Shown here in pieces: positions 7,805 to 16,607 of a stretch of 48,834 bases of DNA. Position 1 is the stretch's first letter; each line of letters begins with the position of its first letter. The notes below the pieces were generated by a model, which was not told the DNA's origin, did not search any database, and saw nothing but the letters and a program-made list of their open reading frames with translations. The DNA is taken from positions 1 to 48,834 of the forward strand of contig JACDOE010000015.1 of NCBI GenBank assembly GCA_017656255.1. Reading direction: 5' to 3'. Source of the stretch: Bacillaceae bacterium. GTDB taxonomy: Bacteria; Bacillota; Bacilli; JACDOE01. Made by a program: the position numbers and the translations under genes.

Positions 7805-8953
7805 TCACCATTCCGCGACACTGCCATCTTCGTGTCTCCATATCGGGTTTTTCCAGTGATGACCTTCTTTAGCCGCTTCCTTTACTTTGTTTTCATCCAT
7901 TTCAATGCCAAGCCCCGGCTGATCCGGAATATCGACATACCCCTTTTCAAAACGGAAGACGTCCGGGTTTTTTAGATAATCAAGTACATCGTTTCCTTGA
8001 TTGTAGTGAATCCCTACACTTTGTTCCTGGATAATAAAGTTGGGTGTGGAAGCATCCAGATGAATTGAAGAAGCCAGCGTGATCGGCCCCAGCGGACAAT
8101 GCGGAGCAACGGCTACATCGTAGGCCTCTGCCATGGAAGCAATTTTCTTCCCTTCAAGAATACCGACAGTATGAGACAAATCCGGTTGAATGATATCGAC
8201 ATAACCATCGTGAAGTAAATGTTTAAAGTCCCAGCGGGTATACATCCTTTCTCCCGTCGCAATGGGACATGTTGTAAAGCGGGCAATTTCCCGCAATGCC
8301 TCATTGTTCTCGGGCAGGACCGGTTCTTCAATAAACATTGGATGATAGGGCTCCAGTTCTTTCGCTATAATTTTGGCCATCGCTTTATGAATGCGGCCGT
8401 GGAAGTCGATGCCGATTCCAAAATCTTTTCCAGTGGCTTCGCGAACACTGGCGACACGTTCTACAACAGCCTCAACTTTGGAAAAATCATCAATATAATT
8501 CATTTCTTCTGAGGCATTCATTTTAATGGCTGTAAAACCCTGTTCTTTCTTTTCTCTGGCTGCTCTTCCGACATCCTGGGGACGATCGCCGCCAATCCAG
8601 GAATAAACCTTTATTTTGTTACGGGCTTTGCCACCCAGCATTTCGAAGACAGGGATGTTGTAGAATTTACCTTTTATATCCCAGAGAGCCTGTTCAATAC
8701 CCGAAATGGCACTCATCAAGATCGGTCCCCCACGATAAAAGCCACCGCGATATAGTACTTGCCAGATATCTTCAATACACCGGGGATCCTTTCCGATCAA
8801 ATAATCGCTTAATTCCTCAACACAGGCTTTCACGGTATCAGCCCTGCCTTCAACAACTGGTTCTCCCCAGCCTGAAACCCCTTCACTCGTTTCAATTTTT
8901 AGAAAAAGCCAGCGGGGTTTTACCTTATATAGAATCATTTTTGTGATTTTCAT
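7805..8953 (-). CDS. dgoD: D-galactonate dehydratase
   Basis: A 382-residue enolase-superfamily dehydratase, the same length as E. coli DgoD and similar to it end to end, including the shared closing RHEDxSVAEW. It should convert D-galactonate to 2-keto-3-deoxy-galactonate. Visible parts are FYRGGPILMSAI, the metal ligands in IGIDFHGR, MFIEEPV and ATGERM, the QPDLSH dyad region and the family signature PHCPLGPIT. I start it at the ATG at 8953, which matches the DgoD N-terminus (MKITK); upstream in-frame codons overlap the previous gene. The kinases and KDPG aldolase in the same operon complete the De Ley-Doudoroff route. Confidence 0.92.
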   Translation of the reverse strand: MKITKMILYKVKPRWLFLKIETSEGVSGWGEPVVEGRADTVKACVEELSDYLIGKDPRCIEDIWQVLYRGGFYRGGPILMSAISGIEQALWDIKGKFYNIPVFEMLGGKARNKIKVYSWIGGDRPQDVGRAAREKKEQGFTAIKMNASEEMNYIDDFSKVEAVVERVASVREATGKDFGIGIDFHGRIHKAMAKIIAKELEPYHPMFIEEPVLPENNEALREIARFTTCPIATGERMYTRWDFKHLLHDGYVDIIQPDLSHTVGILEGKKIASMAEAYDVAVAPHCPLGPITLASSIHLDASTPNFIIQEQSVGIHYNQGNDVLDYLKNPDVFRFEKGYVDIPDQPGLGIEMDENKVKEAAKEGHHWKNPIWRHEDGSVAEW

Positions 8954-8969
8954 ACGTGCGTTACACCCC

Positions 8970-10154
8970 TTAGAATTGTTCTGATGAATCGTGTGTTTCG
9001 CCAACACCTGTTAACAAAAAGGAGTCCTTGCTATAAAGGCTGTAGACCGGCCTGTCTTTTGGCGGATGTTTTTTGATCACGTCTTCATTTAATTCAATCC
9101 CCAGTCCGGGACGATTTGAAAGTTGAATATAACCATCCTTCGGTACAGGCGGATGATCTACAATGTCCTTGATCCACGGGCATTTCTCATGGTCGAGCGG
9201 AAAGATCTCCTGCATCACGAAATTGACCATGTTCAGGTCCACATGAGCGGTTGCCACTGTATGTACGGGGCTACTGGCATTATGGGGACATACGCCGACA
9301 TACCAGGTTTCCGCCATTGCCGCTATTTTTTTCAGAGCAGTAATCCCGCCACAATGACTCAAATCAGGTTGAATAATGTGAACAGCCTGTTTTGACAGAA
9401 AATCTCGATAATGATAATAACTGTAGATACGTTCACCCGCGGCCAACGGAATATTGACCTGATCAGCCACTCGTTTAAGTGCATCAAAATTATCAGGAGG
9501 CAACGGTTCTTCAAAGAAAAAAGGATCGTAGGGTTCAAGAGCCCGGGAGATTCGTACTGCATTACGGGTATTGAATCGGCCATGCCCCTCGATCAACAGT
9601 TCTACTGAAGGGCCCACTTTTTCACGGATCTTGGCCACACACTCAATGGCATAATCGAAATCTTCTCTTGAAATTTCCCGTCCGGAGATGCGAAAGGGAT
9701 CCCATTTAAACGCCCGAAATCCTTTTTCTACCAACTGCCCAACTTTCTCTACATGTTGCTCAACTGTTGTCAGTCCAAAATACCAGCCATTGGCATAAAC
9801 CTTTAATTTTTCTCTCATTTTCCCGCCCAGTAATTGATAGACAGGCGTCTTTAACTTTTTACCGACAATATCCCATAAAGCCTGGTCAATAGCCGATATG
9901 GCCGTCATGGCAATCGGACCGGTTCCCCAGTAACCATCCCGGTACATCGTGTTCCATATTTTTTCGATTTGAAAGGGATCCTGTCCCAATACATACCGCT
10001 GCATATCCTGAATGGCTGCTTCCACCGCATGACGCCTTGTTTCCAGCGTACACTCGCCTACTCCGGTGATGCCTTCATCCGTGGTGATCTTGACAAAAAC
10101 CAGTTCCCGCCAGTTACCGTCAACGGCAAACGTCTCGATCTCTGTGACTTTCAA
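8970..10154 (-). CDS. mandelate racemase/enolase-superfamily sugar-acid dehydratase
   Basis: A 394-residue relative of DgoD with its own active-site set: the KWDPF lysine, LLIEGHGRFN, FFEEPLPP and AGERIYSYYHYRD as metal ligands, QPDLSHCGG, and the acid-base His in CPHNASSP. The DgoD hallmark PHCPLGP is absent, so a different aldonate or uronate-derived acid is likely. It starts with TTG at 10154, six bases after GGGAGGGA. The C-terminus carries about 25 extra residues beyond the usual end. It is followed after 16 bases by dgoD. Confidence 0.85.
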   Translation of the reverse strand: MKVTEIETFAVDGNWRELVFVKITTDEGITGVGECTLETRRHAVEAAIQDMQRYVLGQDPFQIEKIWNTMYRDGYWGTGPIAMTAISAIDQALWDIVGKKLKTPVYQLLGGKMREKLKVYANGWYFGLTTVEQHVEKVGQLVEKGFRAFKWDPFRISGREISREDFDYAIECVAKIREKVGPSVELLIEGHGRFNTRNAVRISRALEPYDPFFFEEPLPPDNFDALKRVADQVNIPLAAGERIYSYYHYRDFLSKQAVHIIQPDLSHCGGITALKKIAAMAETWYVGVCPHNASSPVHTVATAHVDLNMVNFVMQEIFPLDHEKCPWIKDIVDHPPVPKDGYIQLSNRPGLGIELNEDVIKKHPPKDRPVYSLYSKDSFLLTGVGETHDSSEQF

Positions 10155-10175
10155 CTATTTCCCTCCCATCTGTGA

Positions 10176-10934
10176 TTAATCCATGAGTTGACCACCATTT
10201 ACTTCAATGATCTCTCCCGTTATATAATTGGCATGCTCGGAAGCTAAAAAGAGGATTGCGCCAACTGTTTCCTCCGGTGTTCCTTCACGTCCCATCGGTA
10301 TTTGTTTCGCCATTTGAACGCGCAGTTCATCACTCGAAAAACGATCATGAAAGGGGGTCGAGATGACACCGGGTGCAACGCCGTTGACTGTTATGCCATC
10401 TTTTACAAGGTCTTTTGCCAGTCCGCGGGTTAATGTACTGACGGCTCCTTTAGCAGCGGCATAAGCCAAACTTCCCATCCCGCCACCATTACGGGCTGCA
10501 ATAGAAGTGATGTTGATGATGCGGCCCATTTGTTGTTTGCGCATGATAGACGCGACTTTTTTTGTCACAAGAAAAACCGATTTGGCATTGACCTCCATAA
10601 TGCGGTCCCAATCTGCCTCTTCGAGTTCGTGTAACCGGGCTCTTTTTATCATGGAGCCCGCATTATTCACCAGGACATCGATACGGGGGAATACATTTGT
10701 TATTTCATCTACCATCCGGGACACATCCTCCGATTGAGCGACATCCCCCTGAACAACCAGTGCTCGACTTCCCAGTTTCCGAACTTCCTGCTCAACCTCT
10801 CTGGCCTCTGCTTCGCTGCGTCGATAATGGATAATCACATCAGCACCGTGCCTGGCAAAAGCAATGGCGGCAGCTCGCCCGATACCGGTGCTGCTCCCGG
10901 TTACCCACACCGTTTTTCCTTTAAAATCGTACAC
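10176..10934 (-). CDS. short-chain dehydrogenase/reductase
   Basis: A 252-residue classical SDR. The cofactor loop is TGSSTGIGRA, followed by NNAG, and the catalytic Tyr-Lys pair is in YAAAKGAVS. Such enzymes oxidise sugars, aldonates or 2-keto-3-deoxy acids using NAD(P). Neighbouring dehydratases favour an aldose or keto-acid substrate over a fatty acid role. It starts with GTG at 10934 after GGAGGGAG. In the Campylobacter fucose locus an SDR (FucX) likewise sits with split UxaA, a DapA aldolase and an IclR regulator. Confidence 0.85.
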   Translation of the reverse strand: MYDFKGKTVWVTGSSTGIGRAAAIAFARHGADVIIHYRRSEAEAREVEQEVRKLGSRALVVQGDVAQSEDVSRMVDEITNVFPRIDVLVNNAGSMIKRARLHELEEADWDRIMEVNAKSVFLVTKKVASIMRKQQMGRIINITSIAARNGGGMGSLAYAAAKGAVSTLTRGLAKDLVKDGITVNGVAPGVISTPFHDRFSSDELRVQMAKQIPMGREGTPEETVGAILFLASEHANYITGEIIEVNGGQLMD

Positions 10935-11037
10935 TGGACTCCCTCCCTGTTTGATAATTTAGAACTCAGTTTTTACTATTAGTACGAGGCGTGCACCGTT
11001 GATTTGATAGCGGCGAAACACACATTGCCCGGTTGGG

Positions 11038-12213
11038 TCAGAAACTTGGGCCAATTCGCCATATTCCGAAATCATGTTGTTTAAGTATTTCTGCTTTCGT
11101 CAGTTTCCCATTCGCCACTGCCTGAATTTCTTTCATGATGAGCTCCCCGACCTGATCGACCGATTCTTTTCCTTCAATAATGGTACCTGCATTCAAATCC
11201 ATATTTTCGCTCATCCGTTCGTACATCGCCGTGTTGGTTGAAATCTTGATGACCGGGGCAATGGGGGATCCGGTTGGAGTACCACGCCCACTTGTGAACA
11301 GTACAATTTGAGCGCCTCCTGCGACCATGCCGGTTAACTGTTCGATATCGTGACCCGGTGTATCCATCCACACCAGCCCTTTTTTGGTTGGCCGCTTACC
11401 GTAATCAATAATTTCTTCAAGACGTGAAGTTCCTGATTTTGTCGCAGCACCCAGCGATTTTTCTTCAAGTGAGCTCAAGCCCCCTTCCACATTCCCGGGG
11501 CTTGGATTGCCGGTACGAATATCAACCCCCATCTGGATCGATCGATTTTCCATGGCCTCAATAACCTCATAGACACGTTTTCTTACCTGATCGTCTGCAG
11601 CTCGTTGAGCCAATAAATGCTCAGCACCGATAAGTTCCGTCGTTTCTGCGAGAATCGCTGTTCCTCCCTGCTCAACAATCTTATCACTGGCTTTCCCTAC
11701 TGCCGGGTTGGCAGACAAACCTGAACAGGCATCAGATCCCCCACATTCCGTCCCGACGATCAAGTCGCTGAAATCACATAACTCCCGTTGAACGGTCGAA
11801 GCATCCTGAACCATTTGAGCTGCCATTTTCGCTGTCTCAGCAATCGTCTGTAATGTCCCTCCGTTTTCCTGAATCGTCACGACTTCCACGGGTTTACCCG
11901 TTCTGGCTATTTCATCTGCCACGCTTTTGGCCTGGTGTGTCTCACAACCCAGTCCTAATACTATAACCCCATATACATTGGGATTGGCTCCCATTCCCAC
12001 ATAAGTCCTGAAAGTCTGATCATAATCGATTCCCACCTGTGCACACCCATGCTGGTGAATAAAGGTTACGGTTCCATGGACGAGTTCGGTCACTCTCTGA
12101 GCTGTCTGAGTGGCACATGTGATGGTGGGAAGAATAAGCACATGATTTCGAACACCCACGCTGCCATCCGGCCGACGATAACCGTAGAACGTCAACTTCT
12201 CATTTTCTTTCAA
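11038..12213 (-). CDS. UxaA-family dehydratase, large (C-terminal) subunit
   Basis: About 391 residues matching the catalytic part of altronate/galactarate dehydratases. The start region reads YGYRRPDGSVGVRNH, with later blocks GCAQVG, LGLGCE, GTECGGSD and FTSGRGTP, where the conserved Cys residues bind metal. It eliminates water from a sugar acid to give a 2-keto-3-deoxy product. I prefer the TTG at 12213, ten bases after GGAGG; a GTG at 12222 is possible. It overlaps the small SAF-domain gene by 14 bases, so the two halves are made together. In E. coli UxaA these are one polypeptide. Confidence 0.85.
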   Translation of the reverse strand: MKENEKLTFYGYRRPDGSVGVRNHVLILPTITCATQTAQRVTELVHGTVTFIHQHGCAQVGIDYDQTFRTYVGMGANPNVYGVIVLGLGCETHQAKSVADEIARTGKPVEVVTIQENGGTLQTIAETAKMAAQMVQDASTVQRELCDFSDLIVGTECGGSDACSGLSANPAVGKASDKIVEQGGTAILAETTELIGAEHLLAQRAADDQVRKRVYEVIEAMENRSIQMGVDIRTGNPSPGNVEGGLSSLEEKSLGAATKSGTSRLEEIIDYGKRPTKKGLVWMDTPGHDIEQLTGMVAGGAQIVLFTSGRGTPTGSPIAPVIKISTNTAMYERMSENMDLNAGTIIEGKESVDQVGELIMKEIQAVANGKLTKAEILKQHDFGIWRIGPSF

Positions 12214-12502
12214 TTTTGTCACCCCTCCCACGCGTCCCTTCCAGATTATGGACGTGTACATGTTCTCCGGCACGAATGTTCCGCGTCGCCTTCCCGATGA
12301 CTTCGCCATATTTGATAATAGGCTCCCCCTGACGGATCGTTTGGATCGCAAACTTGTGACCAAAAGCGATGTCCTGTTCCAGTTCAACGGAAATCATTTC
12401 AGCCTTTCGTTGTACTCGGACAACTGTATGCCCGGGGATATTTGAAAGGGCAACGGCGATATTATCCTTGTCATTCAAACAGAGCGTCTTGTAAGCTGCC
12501 AT
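12200..12502 (-). CDS. UxaA-family dehydratase, SAF-domain (N-terminal) subunit
   Basis: A 100-residue SAF-domain protein equal to the N-terminal domain of altronate dehydratase. Typical pieces are the DNIAVAL opening, the VELEQDIAFGHKFA block and the HVHNLEGTRGRG ending. It has no catalytic site of its own and should pair with the large subunit encoded by the overlapping downstream gene. The ATG at 12502 follows AAGGTGA. Split UxaA is known in other bacteria, including Campylobacter, and is not by itself a sign of decay. Confidence 0.85.
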   Translation of the reverse strand: MAAYKTLCLNDKDNIAVALSNIPGHTVVRVQRKAEMISVELEQDIAFGHKFAIQTIRQGEPIIKYGEVIGKATRNIRAGEHVHVHNLEGTRGRGDKIERK

Positions 12503-12515
12503 GAAACAGTCACCT

Positions 12516-13415
12516 TCATTTCGCTATATTTTCCTGGCTGATCAGCTGTTTAACCGAATTGCGCAATATACCGATTTCAGGTATTTCTATTTCAATGACA
12601 TCTTGATCGTTTAAGGTGAAATCATTGGGCGGAACAATACAGGTTCCTGTTAACAGAACCGTACCCGCGTAGACCTCATTGTCTCTTATAAGATATGACA
12701 CCAGTTCATCAAGAGACCGTTTCAATTGACTGACTCTGGCTTCCCCTTTAAATACCAGTTGCTCATTTCGATAGATTCGGCACATGATCATCAGATGATA
12801 CGGATTCTTTACGGCATCCGCCAACAATATGGCCGGTCCGATCGAACAGGAATTTTTCCATATCTTCGCCTGTGGTAAATATAACGGATTTTCACCCTCG
12901 ATATCCCGACAACTCATATCATTTCCAAGGGTATATCCCATAATTTGACCATCTGCATTGATAACCAGGCCCAGTTCCGGTTCTGGAATTTGCCAGTTTG
13001 AATCTGAACGCAGGCAGACTACATCATCCGGTCCCACAGTGCGTGCTGATGTAGATTTAAAAAAGATTTCCGGCCGTTCGGCATCATACACTTTGTCATA
13101 AAACGTTTGACTGTCCAATTTCCCCTGTGTTGCTTCAAAATTTCGTGCTTCACGACTTTTCTCATATGTAACACCACAGGCCCAGACTTCCGGAGCATCA
13201 ATCGGTGTTGTTAATTTAAAATCCGACAGTTCACCTTTATAATCTTGATCTTTAATAAGTTCTTTTACAAAATCCAATGGTGTTTGGTGATGTTTTTCAG
13301 CTTCACTCACAAGCGTTAAAAAATCGGCGAACGGAAGATCCATAACGTGGTTATGATCTGTTACCACAGCCAGCTGTTTGGTTAGATTGTTTTTGATATA
13401 GCGAATAACTCGCAT
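12516..13415 (-). CDS. fumarylacetoacetate-hydrolase-family enzyme, KdaD/XylX-like
   Basis: A 299-residue FAH-fold enzyme. The metal-binding region shows EPELGLVIN, and the block SCRDIEGENPLYLPQAK is typical, as I recall it, of the group containing 2-keto-3-deoxy-D-arabinonate/xylonate dehydratases. These make 2-oxoglutarate semialdehyde in the Weimberg-type route. Hydrolysis of a 2,4-diketo-3-deoxy acid is the main alternative. The ATG at 13415 follows GGGGTG, and a palindrome overlapping a candidate -10 element lies only about 22 bases upstream, so it is probably the first gene of a transcript running toward the KDPG aldolase. Confidence 0.75.
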   Translation of the reverse strand: MRVIRYIKNNLTKQLAVVTDHNHVMDLPFADFLTLVSEAEKHHQTPLDFVKELIKDQDYKGELSDFKLTTPIDAPEVWACGVTYEKSREARNFEATQGKLDSQTFYDKVYDAERPEIFFKSTSARTVGPDDVVCLRSDSNWQIPEPELGLVINADGQIMGYTLGNDMSCRDIEGENPLYLPQAKIWKNSCSIGPAILLADAVKNPYHLMIMCRIYRNEQLVFKGEARVSQLKRSLDELVSYLIRDNEVYAGTVLLTGTCIVPPNDFTLNDQDVIEIEIPEIGILRNSVKQLISQENIAK

Positions 13416-13436
13416 TATTAAACACCCCACACAAAA

Positions 13437-13453
13437 GTTTTATATTATAAAAT
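13437..13453. promoter_or_regulatory. candidate IclR operator before the FAH gene
   Basis: TTTTATA-T-TATAAAA forms a perfect 7-bp inverted repeat centred on 13445. On the minus strand it contains TATAAT, a good -10 box for the FAH gene start 22 bases downstream. The same arms occur at 20966-20982 before dctP. The adjacent iclR gene makes its product the obvious candidate ligand. Confidence 0.55.
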
Positions 13454-13507
13454 CGGGTTTTAAATTAAAAATAAAACAGGATGCCAGTAACATCACTGTA
13501 ACCAGCT

Positions 13508-14281
13508 TTAAATGATCTGGTAACCGTATCCTAAATCTTCAGAAATCGATTGTGTTGTATCCTGTAATAACCGAACGTATTCATCTACTTTTTCCTGACT
13601 CACTGTTGTTACCGGCATCGAGATACTGATCGCGGCAATGACTTTTCCGGAATGATCCTTGACGGGTACCGATATACAATAAATTCCCGGCTCGTTTTCC
13701 TCATTGTCCACGGCATAACCTCTCATACGTACCGTTTCAATCTCTTTCTCGAAAACTTCCCTGGATTGAATGCTGTTTTCGGTGCGTTTATGAAAGGTAT
13801 AACCCTTGAGCAATTGTTCAATTTCCTCGTCAGTTTTAAAAGCGACCAGCGATTTTCCGACCGCACTGGTATGAATCGGGACACGCCTTCCGATTTTTGA
13901 ATAGAGCACAGTTGAACCCGTACCTTCAACTTTATCAATATAGACGCCTTCTGATCCGTCCAGAATAACAAGATGAACGGTAAAACCCGTTAGATCAGAC
14001 AAATGCTCCAGGTGTCGTTTGGCAATCGCTCTTATATCCATCGTACTCATGACAAAGTTTCCACGTTCAAGCAACTTTAACCCGAGAGAATACTTCCCGT
14101 TTTCCTCATTCTGGACGATATATCTGTGTTTTTGTAATGTTTTCAATAATGAATGTACGGTACTTTTATGCAGCTGCATTCTTTTACTGATCTCAGTAAT
14201 GCTTAGTTCCCGATCCCTTTCGTCGAACAAATCGAGGATTTTTAACGCCCGGTCAACAGCTTGAATAATTGGCATAGACAC
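13508..14281 (-). CDS. IclR-family transcriptional regulator
   Basis: A 257-residue regulator. Residues about 6-65 form the winged helix-turn-helix (LSITEISKRMQLHKSTVHSLL), and the rest is the IclR effector domain with YSKIGRRVPIHTSAVGKS and the late GIYCISVPV block. It likely senses a 2-keto-3-deoxy acid or sugar acid and controls this cluster. It starts with GTG at 14281 after AAAGGA; an ATG two codons in is possible. It sits inside the run of catabolic genes, between two metabolic blocks, and has its own extended -10 promoter. KdgR of enterobacteria is a comparable IclR regulator. Confidence 0.88.
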   Translation of the reverse strand: MSMPIIQAVDRALKILDLFDERDRELSITEISKRMQLHKSTVHSLLKTLQKHRYIVQNEENGKYSLGLKLLERGNFVMSTMDIRAIAKRHLEHLSDLTGFTVHLVILDGSEGVYIDKVEGTGSTVLYSKIGRRVPIHTSAVGKSLVAFKTDEEIEQLLKGYTFHKRTENSIQSREVFEKEIETVRMRGYAVDNEENEPGIYCISVPVKDHSGKVIAAISISMPVTTVSQEKVDEYVRLLQDTTQSISEDLGYGYQII

Positions 14282-14315
14282 TTCATTCCTTTACTTGACA
14301 TTTCTGTTTTATTCC

Positions 14316-14324
14316 ATTATATCA
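14316..14324 (-). promoter_or_regulatory. extended -10 promoter of iclR
   Basis: On the minus strand TGATATAAT fits the extended -10 TGnTATAAT exactly, about 35 bases before the GTG start. No convincing -35 box is seen, as is usual for extended -10 promoters. Confidence 0.45.
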
Positions 14325-14358
14325 GTTAAAAGTAACAATTATATAACATTTGGATCTA

Positions 14359-16566
14359 TTAATTTGGCCGGATATTTGACTTAAACAGTACATCTTTTTC
14401 ATAATTCAGGACAGCATCTTCTGCCACCGCAATCGGGACGACTCCTTCCGAAGCATCTGTGTGTCCATACATACGGTTACTGGCAGCCACACGCTTTTGA
14501 CGTTTCTTCATACGAACTTTTCGATCGCGGACAAGTTCCTGGCGCTCCTGCTTGAGTGACTCCGGAAAATCGAACACCACATTTCCCTGCTTAAGTTCAT
14601 CGTTTTTGACGAATTCGATTCTTTTCTCACGTAATCCGAGGTATAACACATCTCCAGTTTGAAGGTAGCCAATTCCCCCATCCTGATAGGCTTCAGGCGT
14701 CATATGACCAATGGCTGCACCATAGGTTACTCCAGAATAACGTCCATCACTAATGACCGTTACCAATTTCTTCATTTTTCGATTCGCATTGATATGTTGC
14801 ATCGGGGTAAACATCTCGGGCATTCCAAAGGCAACAGGTCCCTGCCCGGCAATGACAACTGCCAGTTTTAATGTTCCTTTATCGACCATTTCATCAAACA
14901 GGGCTTCATAAGGCTCGTTTTTTAAATCCGATTCATCGTTCTCACTGTTAAAGCGATCCATTTCAAGGAGTAAATCATGTGCAAACACCTTCTGATCCCG
15001 CAATTCATCGATGAGATTGGCATCCAGAAGACTTCTGTTGGCATCATCTTCGTTTTCATAGTAAAGGACGAAAGCCAGCTTCCTGTCAAATTGATCAAGT
15101 TGCGGCGTTGGCATGCCACTTATTTTCACCACAGCACTGTCAAAGAAATTACCCTTTAACACATCGACACCACTGAATGGTCTCCTGGGCTCAGACAGAA
15201 TGACCGGGTTATCCTTCACATTTGTTGCACGCAGGTTATCCTTTTTTTCCAGCCGTTCTTTCCATGTTTTGGCGGCAACGGTAGGGGCATCCACATCCAT
15301 CGGAACCCCGTTCTCCAGAAGTTCAAAGAATAACGTTTCCATTCCGCGGATTTGACCGCTGCAGCACTGGGCGGCCAGTGAAAAAATATCTCTGTCTTCC
15401 GTAAGGCTGTAATCAAACAAATCGGGTACCGGATGTTCATGATGAATGTTATCCAGATCCCACAGACTGAATTTATAACCGGCGTATAGCATCCCGGCAA
15501 CCAGGTGCATCATCAGGTTCGTTGACCCCCCTGAAGCACTGTGAATACGGATGGCATTTTTAATATTAGTCGCAACAAGATTGGACACCCCGTATTCCGC
15601 TTTATTAATCATGTCTGAAAAACAGTCCAGCGCCGCATTAATCTGGCTCTGGGAAGGGGGTTCGGTCAATAATTCAACAGCCGGATGTACAAGTCCAAGT
15701 GCGGCAACGAGATGTCTTGAGCTGTTTCCAGTACCATTAAAGGCACAAACCCCGCCTTTTCCGTCACAGGTGGCAACGGCCAGCCGTTTTTCATAATATT
15801 TATGTTCTTCTTTTGTGATCAAACCTCTGGCACGGGCCCTCTCAAAAACCCCTTGAAAAGCGGTATTCGATGAACATTGTAAAATATAATCCATTGTGTC
15901 TCTCAGGTCGTGAGCAATATCTTCTGCCCCGCTTTTTTCAGCCCGATCAGCAAGGGCCTGCAATTCCTCAACTAAATCGTCCGGAATCGAGCCCCCTTTC
16001 AAAACATGAGCGGGCGCAAATGTGGCAAAAAAGGGAGCTTCTCCACGATCACGCCGTAAACGATCGACATGAGCCAGTGCACTCACAACCCCCAGCGGTT
16101 GTTTGTCACATCCCTGAATCACAAACGCACCATGATAGCTATGGGCTTCCAGTTGATTAACGACCATCTGGGCAACGGCGTTCCGGCTCTGCAATGAATA
16201 ACTCATTCCCTGGTTACTCTGTGCCGTTCCATCACACATTACCGGGGTTGAAAAATAAAATGGAACACCGCCATTCTGCCAGATTCTGATGGCCGCACGA
16301 GCCGATGTTTGATAATCCATGATATGGGCAGGATGATCTGAAGAACCTCCAATGATCGCGATGCGAGGTGCGTTTTTTTCCAGGCGATCATAAATTTCTT
16401 CGAGGGTCCAGTCCGGCGTCCCCCCTTCATAAGTTGAACCGAGTACGCGCCTGGCATGATCTAAAAGTCCCGCCACCGTAATAGGCTCATTCGCTTTTCC
16501 CTGTACATTGTCACGGTACGGATTGATATCACTTTCAATTAACGGATATCTTTGATTCATTGACAT
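14359..16566 (-). CDS. IlvD/Edd-family dehydratase, probably for a sugar acid
   Basis: A 735-residue Fe-S dehydratase, longer than typical IlvD or Edd (about 550-620). Candidate cluster ligands are Cys111 in VMCDGTAQ, Cys153 in QGCDKQPLG and Cys274 in DGKGGVCAFNG. Other family marks are HSASGGSTN, the AGQGPVAFGMPEM block and SDGRYSGVTYGAAIGH. Placement next to racemase, kinase and aldolase genes favours an aldonate such as xylonate, gluconate or galactonate over a branched-chain amino acid precursor. The C-terminus is unusually basic. The ATG at 16566 follows AAAGGG. It is the last gene of the transporter-led block, 77 bases before iclR. Confidence 0.8.
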   Translation of the reverse strand: MSMNQRYPLIESDINPYRDNVQGKANEPITVAGLLDHARRVLGSTYEGGTPDWTLEEIYDRLEKNAPRIAIIGGSSDHPAHIMDYQTSARAAIRIWQNGGVPFYFSTPVMCDGTAQSNQGMSYSLQSRNAVAQMVVNQLEAHSYHGAFVIQGCDKQPLGVVSALAHVDRLRRDRGEAPFFATFAPAHVLKGGSIPDDLVEELQALADRAEKSGAEDIAHDLRDTMDYILQCSSNTAFQGVFERARARGLITKEEHKYYEKRLAVATCDGKGGVCAFNGTGNSSRHLVAALGLVHPAVELLTEPPSQSQINAALDCFSDMINKAEYGVSNLVATNIKNAIRIHSASGGSTNLMMHLVAGMLYAGYKFSLWDLDNIHHEHPVPDLFDYSLTEDRDIFSLAAQCCSGQIRGMETLFFELLENGVPMDVDAPTVAAKTWKERLEKKDNLRATNVKDNPVILSEPRRPFSGVDVLKGNFFDSAVVKISGMPTPQLDQFDRKLAFVLYYENEDDANRSLLDANLIDELRDQKVFAHDLLLEMDRFNSENDESDLKNEPYEALFDEMVDKGTLKLAVVIAGQGPVAFGMPEMFTPMQHINANRKMKKLVTVISDGRYSGVTYGAAIGHMTPEAYQDGGIGYLQTGDVLYLGLREKRIEFVKNDELKQGNVVFDFPESLKQERQELVRDRKVRMKKRQKRVAASNRMYGHTDASEGVVPIAVAEDAVLNYEKDVLFKSNIRPN

Positions 16567-16607
16567 CAGCCCTTTCTATCAAAAAATAAAAACCGAAGAA
16601 TGCGCTT

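Noticed and set aside
12200-12213. Overlap of the two UxaA genes as a broken single gene
   Set aside because: Each part has its own ribosome site and the split form is known in other bacteria, so it is probably natural.
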